From positions 119,240,001 through 119,304,000 of the forward strand of contig JAZHRO010000013.1 of the NCBI GenBank assembly GCA_037157565.1: DNA of 64,000 nucleotides, given 5' to 3'. Source of the stretch: Thalassia testudinum. Taxonomy: Eukaryota > Streptophyta > Magnoliopsida > Alismatales > Hydrocharitaceae. This document shows positions 1 through 9,487 of the stretch, piece by piece. Made by a program: the position numbers and the translations under genes. Numbering within the stretch: the first letter of the stretch is position 1; every line of letters begins with the position of its first letter. The notes under the pieces were generated by a model. That model was not told where the DNA came from and searched no databases. It was given only the letters and a program-made list of their open reading frames with translations.

Positions 1-408
1 GAATCCGATACAGACCGTGTTGAGAAGCTAATGCGAAGCTAGAAATAAAAAGAAAAGAGAGAGAAAAGCTCTCCAAACAAATAAATCCTCTATCTCTCTC
101 TTACAAAAAAAATGCACTGCAAACTGAGCGTAGGCTAAAAATGTCTCAAGCACGGGTGCTTTAACCGCAGAGTCCAACAAACCCTAGGATAGTTTTTGTG
201 GGCCGTAGAAACCTTTGCGAAGGACTGAGGCTAAAGCAGAACAGGTCCAGATTTTGGTTGGTACTGGAGTACCTCTAGGCCTATTGTCGGCATTCCTACC
301 TAATCACAAAAGAAGCACTTATCATAACTAAGGACACTTTGGGTCTAGAATGGAAGTTAAAACTTTGAAATTTTGCTAAGGGACTAGCAAAAGCTAGGCA
401 TGGGGGTA
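1..408 (+). mobile_element. E1: 3' internal end of an Athila-like retrotransposon
   Basis: Non-coding 3' tail of a plus-strand LTR element that enters from the left of the window. It resembles, read on the other strand, the stretch right of 39747 in E4: both share the run about a tract of pale repeats, the phrase 'acctctaggcctat' (near 272 and 39885) and the terminal polypurine tract. I see no reading frame in it. E1 and E4 are therefore members of one family in opposite orientation. Confidence 0.75.
371..408 (+). other. E1 pre-PPT hairpin and polypurine tract
   Basis: TTTTGCTA (371-378), loop AGGGAC, TAGCAAAA (385-392) form an 8-bp stem. The tract GCTAGGCATGGGGGTA (393-408) follows and abuts the LTR start TGATGA at 409. 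Polypurine tracts prime plus-strand DNA synthesis in LTR elements. The same hairpin occurs before the tract of A, N, E4, E5 and E8. Confidence 0.85.
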
Positions 409-1129
409 TGATGAGAGCCTCATCATGAGCCATAACTAGCTCATCTTGACCTAATAAAGAAGATAAAAGCTCCTACATAACCTAGAAGAAGGCTTAACTG
501 AAGGAACAAGTGCTCTGAGAAGAAAACATGAAATAAAGGTTAAAACTGCAATTTTACCATTGCAGTACATAAACGGGATTTCTCAGAAGCAAAACATAGG
601 TCAAATGGTCCAAAGTGGGTTGAATTAATCAGAAATGGGTTTATGTGCAATCTAAGAATTAAATGACACTTGGTAACCCTAAAACAGACCCGCTTAAATT
701 AACAAGGTTCCGGTCAGAATAAAAATCAAGCAAACCCTCTAAAAATCATAGAAAAACATCCTCTGGGGTTTAGAACACTTAATTTGGCCTTTGGAACCTA
801 GTTTGACCTAGATTAGGGTCTTAGCTCTTCAATTAACCTAATTTGGGTTTTTACGCAAAATGTCTAGTCAAACGAGGTCAAACCTAAAATCCAACTTCAC
901 CATTGGATTCTTTAGGGCCAAATTAGGTTTGTACCAAAATTTGGACCTAAGGGGAGGTCATCTTGACCTACTTTGCAAGTTAGTACACCCAAATCACAAA
1001 GAGGTCCCTATCTTTTGAATATCCTTGCAGAGAGCCCCCTAGGTTCCTCACCTTCTTTGCAAACCGGTCCTGCCGCCATTGCTAGGGCAGAACCGAGCTC
1101 CGACGAAGTTTCGAGAGAGATGGCTCTCT

Positions 1130-1181
1130 AATTCCTCAGAGATTCTCTCCCAGAAATGGAAGGGAGATTCTCTGAGGAATT
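1130..1181 (+). other. U3 hairpin upstream of the E1 TATA box
   Basis: Arms 1130-1151 and 1162-1181 are near-complementary (AATTCCTCAGAGA... against ...TCTCTGAGGAATT). E4 has a hairpin of different core sequence at the equivalent place (38942-38991), and E6 has one at 10764-10789. All lie upstream of a TATA-like box. Confidence 0.7.
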
Positions 1182-2771
1182 CCCTTCCTTCTAAAGCCAA
1201 TCAAATTCGCTAGCGTGAACCCAATCTCTCGTGCGAACGCACGAGAGATGTGGGTATCTTTCTTCCTTCCAACTCCGACGAACCGGCTGACCTAATTGCG
1301 CGTCTTTCACGCACTGATAGGAGCGGCCAGCACCTATAAAACACCCCTCGGACCCGGCCACTCATCTTAAGCTTGATTTTGACGGAGATCCCCTCCAAAT
1401 TTCTTCTCTCCCATCTCTGGCCAAACGACCCACAAGCTCCGGCGACCGCCTTCCCTCCTTCTCGTCACTCTGCTGCCATACCAGCAGCAGAGTCCTCTCT
1501 GCCTCTTCCTCCCGCGGCGCACTGTACCCTGCGTGCAAGCTCCTGACCTCATCTTCGTCACCGCTTCCTCCCCCAGGGTCTTTCTTCCCCGACGACGGCA
1601 GTCACGAGCCATTCTCTCCGCTGCCTCCCTTCACTCCAGACAACCCCAGATACGTTCTCCATCCTCTTCTCTCTTTTTTCCCCCTATTATCTCCCTTGAT
1701 CGACCCTCGACAGACGCTAACCACCTCCATCGTCTTCGCCTCCGACCGCACTCCGGCGAGCCGCCCACACCACTCCAGCCCTCCACACGGCTCGCCAACC
1801 ACCTCGAAAGCTCCGCCTCACCTCCAGGAACACACTCCACCCTACCACTGCCACTCCAGCCCTCCACAACCACCCCCCGACCAACCCACCATCTCCGGCC
1901 ACAGGTTGACCTAGGCACGCACGCCTTGGCCGACCTGCGGCCTGCTGCACTGCCCACCGCCTTCGCCATGCCACGACGAAGGTCTCTATCTATTCTGATT
2001 TGGCTGAGAGGCGCATTTTGTGTACGACAGGATTCGAGCCGCTGCCGCCATGGACGACCTCTGATGAAGCTCCCGCGAAGCTCCAGGCACCCGGTCTTCC
2101 AGACTACAGGTGCTGCATACTAACGCAAGTGTCGCGAGGTGAACGAATCCAGCCAAGGAGCGCTAGCAGAGCCAGCAGCTGCGGGGCAATCGCACGACGA
2201 GGTTTCTGCAGGCGCGCGTGAAGGCGAGACCAGATAGTCCCACATCGTGGGATTGCAACCGTCAGGTACCGTATAAGTTGTTTTTACGCTTTACTCTTAT
2301 CGCCTCAGTAAGCACAGGGGTGAGGTCCCTCACTGACCCCACCCGCCTCGTCCGCGGCCTGACCACGCGGACCTGGCGGATCCGACCCGACCTAGACCTA
2401 CGCACTCCTCGCGCATCACACACCTGCAGGTGCGCCTGGTCCCAGGTACAATCCGACCCGATTGAGACTGTGGCTCTGGTAGAGCGGTTAGAGTGAATTG
2501 CTTGAGAGAGAGACGCGCGGGTAGAGGGAGAAGGGTTAGGTTTTGTTCCCTGTGCAGGCAGGCTGATTGCAGGAGAAGGACTTGGCCGCTGCAGAAGAAG
2601 GAGAAGCAAGACAAAGAAGAAGAAGAAGGCAACGAAGAAAGGAGAAGCAAGACAGAAGAAGAAGAAAGAAAGAAGTCTTCGCAGGAGAAGAAGAAGAAGG
2701 ACAAGGAAAGATTGCAAAGAGATCCGAAAGGCAAAGCAGAAGAAGAAAAAGAGAAAGAAAGATCACATTTA

Positions 2772-2799
2772 AGACGTCTGATACATAAATCAGACGTCT
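2772..2799 (+). other. Perfect 11-bp-stem hairpin in E1 LTR
   Basis: AGACGTCTGAT (2772-2782), loop ACATAA, ATCAGACGTCT (2789-2799). The same unit, diverged, is present four times in the E6 LTR (11448-11682). Confidence 0.8.
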
Positions 2800-3275
2800 A
2801 ATTCTATTTTTTTTACATCTTTCTTAAAAACTCTTTGAATCAATTATATTTGCATTTAACAGTTGTATTCTTGGGTTTTACAAAGTACTGAGTTTGCTCC
2901 CTGTGTTCGACCTCGGATACTCTAGTTGTTCGAGTAATAAAATTATTTATATTTGTTTAAACGTTTTGTCGGTTCTACTGCAACGTAATACGCCTTTAAA
3001 TCCGCACAGAAACGCTGACAACATCCACTTAGCGTTCAGCTCAGAAAAATAATCAGTTATTTCAAGCATGGGTTGCACGTGAAAGATATCGTAAGGGTCC
3101 TGGTAGAAAGTAGGTGGTTTTAGGACAACAGGAACCCTTAAATCCAAATTATTTTTCCCTCAGAATTAACCTCCCAAATTTTCATTTCAACATTTCTATC
3201 CTCCAACATCAAGTGCTTAGGATCTAGGACCTCTAGCATACCGTTCACCCCATAAGATTTACCCAAGTCCAGGAA

Positions 3276-4460
3276 TCATGGCTGAATCAGAATTGACTCG
3301 GGTACAATGATTTCCAAATCAAAATCAATCCCTATGGGGTGTGGTTGAGGAATGGGGCTATTGATTGAATCTTCTTGTAAATGAGGATTCAAATCCTCCA
3401 AGTTTACCCCAATCGAATCTAAATATTCAATGAATGGGCTATCAATTGGTTCATCAGATTCCTCATGCCCGTTTGTCTCACTAAAATCATCTTCCTTATG
3501 CTCAAGTGAGACTTCACTAAGAGATTCTTCACCCTCAGAGTCAAAGAATTCATGATCCTCATTTATTTATGTCTCAAAATCGATTGTCATTTTTTGGTTC
3601 AAAGAGTCATATTTTTCCTCACTCCTTGGCTTGGAGATCTCGGGTGAATCAATCAGTTCATCCTCAATGGGTTGCTCTAGCCCAACCTGGTCATCCCCGA
3701 TCTCAAAAAATGTATCCCCCCCGACAGGCGCCTGAGTGGGTTCAGACATTGGCTCTCCTGAAGAGGGTTCATCTTGAGAATCATCCCAAGATTTGACTAA
3801 GGCAATCACAAATTTTATCCTCAACCTTGATAATTTCCCAAGAAGAAACTCACTCAGGTCCCTATCCCTAACATTTTGGAGCAAATCCAATAGAGAACTA
3901 TTAAGTTCATCAATCATTTTGATCATAGGTTCCAATGCTTCAGTGCATGGTATTGGCTAAGCTTCTAAAGATTGTATAATGTTCCTTAAATTAGCCAACA
4001 CCCTATCCTGGATCTGGTTCACTTGAATCGAATGATTCGGTTCAGGTTTGGGTGGGTTTGAGTTAAATCTAGGGGAGTCAAGATATCGAGGTTCTTGGGT
4101 CCCTCCCTGATAGCAGGTTGTCTCGGGTTGTTCAAAGAATGGAGGTGACCTACATTCAATGGAATACTGGGGAGGACAGATGTTGTAATCATCATATCCT
4201 TCCTGATTGTAGATTGGGTTGGTTCGATCATTAAAGGATGGAGATCTATAATCATTATAGCTCTGGGAAGCATAGTAATCATAGTCTTGTTGTCTAGGGT
4301 TAGGCCCTCGACACTGAGGTCCAGATTCATATCCCCAATCAAAGTTATCCCAGCTAATGGATGGGTAATTATAAGTCGAGTCGGGATAGTAACCATCTTG
4401 GGTATAAGTGGTAGTAGGAGGGTTGGATGGAAAATGAGTGTAGGATGTGGAAGGATACAT
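3276..4460 (-). pseudogene. E2 Tyr/Pro/Asn-rich and acidic protein, two in-frame stops
   Basis: From an ATG at 4460 one frame runs to a stop at 3276-3278, about 395 codons, broken only by stop codons at 3957-3959 and 3567-3569. The first part (about 168 residues) is rich in Tyr, Pro, Asn, Ser and Gln and looks disordered and prion-like (it contains NYPSISWDNFDWGY). A short helical stretch follows (MIDELNSSLLDLLQNV), then a long acidic tail with repeated Glu and Asp. The tail is clearly homologous to the E5 frame at 56034-56425, which reads through the second stop position. I recognise no Gag, zinc knuckle or enzyme motif. It occupies the place of gag in a pol-less element; whether it acts as a Gag substitute is unknown. 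Confidence 0.65.
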
Positions 4461-4920
4461 GGTAGAATAAGAGGGAAATTAGAAAACAGAAAGTGATCAT
4501 GGTATAAGTGATGTACCAGATCCACATCGATGTGAAGTGGTGCATCTTAAGGTGAGAAGTTGTGGGTGTTAAGTGTGTAGCTTTCAGTTAAATCCCACCA
4601 GAGAAGAGTATTTTTTTTATGTTTTTTATATGTGTGGGTGGGTGAGGTGAGTGGAGTGACAATCAAACAACCAAAATCTATCCTAGGGTTTATGCAAGCA
4701 CCTAAGTTGATTTTGGGTTTGAGTTATTAGGTTATGGAATGAAAACTAGGGTGGGGGTGGTGCGGGTACACTTACAAAACCTTCATCTGCACTTTTCTCC
4801 AATCTAACATCTCTAGCCCACTTAGGATGAGTACCTGCAATCACAATAAGATCAGAGAAAAGGTGAGATAAAAGTTATGTAAGACGGAAAAACATGAAAA
4901 AAAAACAAAAGAGTGTTGCC

Positions 4921-4938
4921 TCCTTGGCAATGGTGCCA
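4921..4938 (-). other. E2 primer binding site (tRNA-Asp type)
   Basis: Minus strand reads TGGCACCATTGCCAAGGA four bases after the LTR end. It is a mutated form of TGGCGCCGTTGCCGGGGA, the complement of the plant tRNA-Asp 3' end that Athila-like elements use. Confidence 0.8.
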
Positions 4939-4941
4939 AAA

Positions 4942-6685
4942 TGATCAACGTGTTTTGCATGGTGGAAATTAGGGTTTGAAGGAACCCGTCGTCGTACTTG
5001 CAAAACTCATTATCAAATACAATTTTACTGAAACTCCAAGGGAGTCCTGGGTCAAACACTAGGAGGCAACATTTACTTTGTTTGAAAATCGCTCTTCGTT
5101 TTGTTTCTTTTTGGTGTTATGGGGTTTTAATTTTTTTTTATTTTTTTTGAAATAAAATGACAAGCAAGACAAGTTCACAAAATGAGAGGGAACACAAGTA
5201 TGATATATTACACAAATGTTTGTTACAATAATCTATGGAAGCATAAAAGAGATAGGGGTGAGAGGAAATCTCCTAAATTAGCTGTTCGGCGAGACGACGA
5301 TGCCTGACAGAAGCTTGGATGAAGGAGGTGAGATGCAGGATGATGGAGGTGAGATGTAGGAGGATGCTGAGTAGAGGAATGCTTCGTCGAGGCTCTGGAA
5401 TGGAGGTGAGGAGATGAAGGTGATCTACAAGAATGGAGGTGGGAGGATGGCTCCAAGGCAACCTATGAAGGTGGTAGGATGAAGGATGAATTTTTGGTGG
5501 GAAGTAGAATCATTACACTAATCGGAGGCCATTGGAGCTTGAGAGTAAGCTCTAATGAATCTTTGGCAGGCTATTAGAGCTTAAGATTAGGTAGACATTA
5601 AGAAAAATGGGAGGGGTAGGGGTCCTTTTATAGTGGAGGGAAGAGGACAATTTGTGTAGAGGGCATTTAGTGACATCAAAGGCATCGCTGTAGATCCATG
5701 CCAGCCAATCCCCCAAAACGTTGCTAAAGCTTGCTGGCGCTCTTCAATTTATGTGCTGGCACGCGCATAGCACAGGCCGTTAGTGATAGCTACAAGAGTC
5801 ACTAAAGGCCCGCCCAACTGTCGCTAAAGATTTCACCCCCACCGCTCACGCCGCGCTGGCACGTGCATTGCGTGCTTCTTGTCATGCTCATGCTCGAGTG
5901 CTGGCGCCGCACTGTGCTACCCTACACGCTGCGCTGCGCTTGCGCGTGCGTGCCTCCTCTCACTATGCTACGCTTGCACTGCATGTGCTCAATTGGCCAA
6001 CTAGGGGGCTGCGGGAATTCGAACCCGCGCCCCTCCCTTGAAGGTCATGTGCTTAACCACTACGCCGAGATGTCCAAAAGGACGAGGGGACGACTTAGCG
6101 TGTGCGGTGGAGGAGCATTCTCAACCGTTTGATCAAGATCCAACGGCTGAGAATTGATGATGAAGATGATGAGGGTGTCTTCCAATTGCTGCTGGCTGGT
6201 GTTGGGCGCCCTGGATGGCACCACGTGGGGCCATCTGGGTCATCCATCTTTTGTCTATTGCAGAGGGTGCCACGATGCTCAGATTGAGATGATTCCTACG
6301 TTGTTGGACTGCGATCGTCGCTCCGGATCCATCCATATGGTCAGATTATTCATCAGAAGCCCATAAGGACGTTGCATTGCCCTCCTAGCCATTGATCTTC
6401 CTCGAACTTCATATGATCCTACGGGACTCCGATCTTGACGATTTAGGAGGCACTAGACTCCGATCGTTGTCTTGATCAAATTCGTACAGTCTGATCATCC
6501 ATCCGAGGCCCTAAAATGAATCCTCTTCTCTCTTGACCATAAAAAGGACCAAATTAACCTAAAATATATACTACTCTAAATGAAGAATGATGCATGCTAT
6601 GCAATATTTATAACATGAAATGCAAATCTAAGCCTAGGAACATGCATGATTATGCATTTTAACCTAAATAGATGTGTCTATATCA
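4942..6685 (-). repeat. E2 5' LTR
   Basis: A 1744-bp LTR on the minus strand from TGATATAG (6685) to ...GTTGATCA (4942). The TATA-like box reads ACTATAAAAGG on the minus strand (around 5627-5635). Upstream, at 5666-5690, is the paired motif CAGCGATG...GTCACTAAA, and related TTAGYGAC copies recur at about 5780-5830. A tRNA-like block lies at 6006-6071. The other LTR lies outside the window, so age cannot be judged. Confidence 0.85.
6006..6071 (-). other. tRNA-like block in the E2 U3 region
   Basis: The minus strand carries an A-box-like GGCGTAGTGGTTAAG and, about 35 bases on, a B-box-like GGTTCGAATTCC inside a perfect T-arm (5-bp stem GCGGG/CCCGC with a 7-base loop). The acceptor stem does not pair and no convincing anticodon stem forms, so it is not a functional tRNA gene. 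It is either a decayed tRNA-derived insert or a pol III promoter-like module in the LTR. Confidence 0.55.
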
Positions 6686-6689
6686 CACC

Positions 6690-7190
6690 ATCTGGTTATG
6701 GACAGAGTCAACCACCTTTACTACAAAATCCCACCTATTCTACCCCTTTCGCTCCTCCACCACCTCATGGACAGTATGCCGATGCAAAGTCTATCACTTT
6801 GAGGAGTGGGAAGACTACATAGAACACACCACATAGGCATGCGGGTCATGATTTTTCATGCCATCTACTGTAGGATGGCTCACCTCCTTCTTCCTCTCAG
6901 AAGCCACCTACTGTAGATAAGGGAAAAATACCAATTGACACTGAGATTCTCGTCCTGTTTCTCTAGGCTCTGAAGTGAGATTTAGCTCAGATAAAGGGCA
7001 AAATACCAATTGACCTAAAAACTATGTTTGAAGAGGTTCACATTTGGGTCCATCTCCTCGATGCAATAGATCACATCCCTACTGGTGTTAGGTTCTTCAA
7101 GGACTACTATACCCCGAAGAAACAACAGAAAATTGGACAACATGCAGTATTGTCAAAAAGAGGCCAGTGCCATGATTCTAGCAGAATTAC
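6690..7190 (+). pseudogene. E7 gag C-terminal region
   Basis: Pro/Gln-rich residues lead to the phrase ITLRSGK (near 6796), the Athila-type gag motif also found as AVTLRSGK in E8 and N. After several stops there is a diverged version of the IHIPLLDAI...IPAY segment that precedes protease. No start codon remains because E2 removed the upstream part. Confidence 0.7.
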
Positions 7191-7197
7191 CACCTAA

Positions 7198-7610
7198 AAA
7201 GAATGACCTTGGCACCCCACTCATTTCCTGCTTCTTCTAGGATTCTCCATTTGATCGGGCCCTTCTTGATTTGGGTTTGTCTATCAACCTAACTCCCACT
7301 GTAGTATTTAATCGATTCTGATTTGGGGAGTTAAAACCCCCCTCAGTTACCATACAATTCGTCGACCAATCAGTAAAAACACCGAGGGGGTGGTTGAAAA
7401 TGTGATCGTAAAGGTCCAGGGATTCTGCTTTCTAGCGGACTTTTTTGTTCTCGATATGGAGGTTTGTCCTAATCTTTGTGATGCACCAATTATTTTGAGT
7501 CACCCATTTTTGGCGATAGGTTGCGCAAACATTGATTGTGCATCTGGGTGTATGGAGATAGCCCTAGGAAATGGAAAACTTAAACTAGACATATTTAGGG
7601 CTTTATGAAA
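7198..7610 (+). pseudogene. E7 aspartic protease
   Basis: A broken reading frame matches the protease of N, A and E8: an LLDLG active-site segment near 7262-7285, then a 72-residue open stretch (7390-7608) with LADFFVLDMEV and the family phrase PIILSHPFLA, where other copies have GRPFLA. A stop and a frameshift separate the two halves, so no enzyme can be made. Confidence 0.75.
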
Positions 7611-7723
7611 CCTTGACTGCAATCTAATAGAGGAGGATGGTGAAGATGAAGACTTGACTTTTTGTGGGAACATTGGGCTCCTCTACAATGACCTAATGTC
7701 ATTCATCTTTACTATCAGGGTTT

Positions 7724-8367
7724 TTGGATCTTGATCCACACAGGACTGAGGTTAATAGCATGCACATTTCATCTCGCGAATCTGATTGTTTGGGGTGTTC
7801 AACTGATCACAACACCCCAGATTCGGATTATCCTGTCCCACCAAGTACTGATTGGCCCCTGCTAAGGCAGGGTGGTGTGACCGCAGCAAGCGGATTTCCA
7901 GTCAGCGCAGTCACAACCAACCTCTTCACAGGAGGGGAATCAGTGAGAATTTACGAAAGCCAGGATTATCATATTTTCGCTATTGATTCTTCTCCTCCCA
8001 TGCACGAATTTTCCTCCCACCCACCCATAATTGAGTTGATGCCCTTACCTGATCCACTCAAGTATGTGTTTTTAGGGGATAGTGAGAAATACCCAGTGAT
8101 ATTTGTGCTCACTTGACCCCAGAACAACAGCATCAATTAATCTCTATCTTACTAGCACATAGGGCTGCTATCGGGTGGAGCATTGCTGATCTTCGTGGGA
8201 TTCACCCCTTGCATTGCACTCAACATATATACATAGATGAGTGGGTGAAACCTTCTAGACAACCTCAGAGGTGGCTGAACCCGAGTATGTTGGAGGTTGT
8301 CAAGAAAGAGATCATTAAATGGTTGTATGCGGGCAGTGTTTATCCTTTTCCGACAGCTAGTGGGTGA
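7724..8367 (+). pseudogene. E7 protease-RT linker and RT N-terminus
   Basis: Two overlapping open pieces (7724-8116 and 8113-8367). They contain the linker phrase LKYVFLGDSEKYPVI and then HRAAIGWSIADLRGI and the IKWLYAGSVYP segment that opens the Athila-type RT. A frameshift near 8115 divides them. The same order is found in A (19612-19980) and N (31740-32100). Confidence 0.75.
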
Positions 8368-9487
8368 ATCCTATTCAAATCGTGCCCAAGAATGTAGGAC
8401 TCACCATAATCAAGAATTATAAGGGTGAATCCATCCCGAACTGCACCATGACTTCGTGGTGGGTTTGCATCGATTATAGAAAACTGAACACGCCTACCAA
8501 AAAGGATCATTTTCCTTTGCCTTTATTGATCAAATCATAGAAAGGTTAGCTAGGCGCAGTTTCTTTATTTTCTGAATGGATACTCCAGGTATAATCAGGT
8601 TGCGATCAACTCGGAAGATCAGGACAAGATAACTTTTATATGTCCCTTTGGAACATTCACTTTTAAGCGAATGCCCTTCGGCCTCTGTAATGCACCAGCG
8701 ACATTTCAGCATTGTATGATGGCCATTTTCTCTAATATGATTTGGGACTATGTAGAAGTATTGATGGATGACTTCTCCATTTTTGGAGATGATTTCTCAT
8801 CTTGTCTTGATAACCTCATAAAGATCTTGAAAAGGTGCATAAAAGTTAACCTAGTACTTTCATGGGAGAAAAGCCATTTTATGGTAAGGGATGGTATTGT
8901 ACTAGGTCATAGGATCTCTTCTAATGGACTTGAGGTTGACTGAGCTAAATCCAAAATCATTTCTCGACTACCTCCACCTAGCTCGGTTATGCATATCAAA
9001 TCATTCTTAGGACACGTCGGAATTACCAAAGATTCATTCGTGATTTTTCCAAAATTGCCTGCCCTTTGACGAATCTTCTAGTAGCTGATGTCCCCTTTAA
9101 CTTCGATTCCTCATGTCTCAGTGCTTTCGAGACCTTACGAAGTGCTATGTTTAGCTCACCTATTCTCCAACCACCCAACTAGTTTCTTGACTTCGAGATG
9201 ATGTGTGACGCCTCCGATTTCACTATCGGAGTCATTCTAGGCCAACGTCGGGAGCGCCATCTGTTTGTAATTTACTACGTTAGTAGGACACTGAATGAGG
9301 CTTAGCACAATTATACTATGACTGAAAAGGAACTGCTAGCCATAGTTTTTGGGTTGAAGTTTAGATCTTACTTACTCAAGTAAAAAGTGATTATTTTCAC
9401 TGACCATTCTACCCTCCGGCATTTGATGGCAAAGAAGGATGCCAAACCTTGTCTTATCAGATGCATCCTTCTTTTGCAGGAATTTGA
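8368..9487 (+). pseudogene. E7 reverse transcriptase and RNase H start
   Basis: RT finger and palm segments are recognisable in changing frames. The longest open part (8671-8943) has [13 protein letters not shown] and the catalytic LMDDFSIFG. Then comes the connection LGHRISSNGLEVD and, with stops, the RNase H start (MCDASDF near 9205, TEKELLA near 9325, and [10 protein letters not shown] near 9400). The sequence ends at 9487 in LLLQEFD, where the E6 LTR begins. Confidence 0.8.

Larger units (their letters stand above)
409..3020 (+). repeat. E1 3' LTR
   Basis: A 2612-bp LTR. It starts TGATGA-GAGCC-TCATCA directly after the polypurine tract and ends in ...CGCTGACA. Right of 3020 the sequence is E2 internal DNA, recognisable because the same stretch occurs uninterrupted in E5 (near 55800). 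A TATA-like CTATAAAAC lies at 1334-1342, a hairpin at 1130-1181, a GAA-rich tract at about 2570-2765, an 11-bp-stem hairpin at 2772-2799, and the U5 box CCTGTGTTCGACC near 2900. It is homologous to the split E4 LTR on the other strand. The long open frames in it (for example 1533-2123) cross the promoter and have no family resemblance, so I do not call genes. Confidence 0.85.
3021..6685 (-). mobile_element. E2: truncated non-autonomous LTR element
   Basis: Minus-strand element with its 5' LTR at 4942-6685, a primer binding site, a leader (3' of 4920 on the minus strand) and one broken reading frame. It is cut at 3020 by the E1 LTR. It belongs to the same family as E5: LTR starts, the acidic protein and 3' flank (E2 3021-3180 against E5 55800-55960) match. 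No RT, RNase H or integrase is seen in either copy. Combining the two suggests a whole element of about 7 kb. The right boundary (6685/6686) lies in the gag end of E7. Confidence 0.8.
6686..9487 (+). mobile_element. E7: decayed Athila-like gag-pol fragment
   Basis: Plus-strand remnant lying between the E2 LTR (left) and the E6 LTR (right). In order it holds the gag C-terminus, protease, linker, RT and the start of RNase H, all with many stops and frameshifts. The left break is the E2 insertion; the right break is exactly at the end of the E6 LTR, in the conserved RNase H phrase LLLQEFD. The rest of its pol is not in the window. Confidence 0.85.

Noticed and set aside
1533..2123. A 196-codon open frame on the plus strand
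   Set aside because: It lies in the GC/CT-rich R-U5 part of the E1 LTR, is Pro/Ser/Arg-rich by composition, and is not kept in the homologous E4 LTR.
6006..6071. A functional tRNA gene
   Set aside because: Only the T-arm and box motifs are convincing. The acceptor stem does not pair and no anticodon stem forms.
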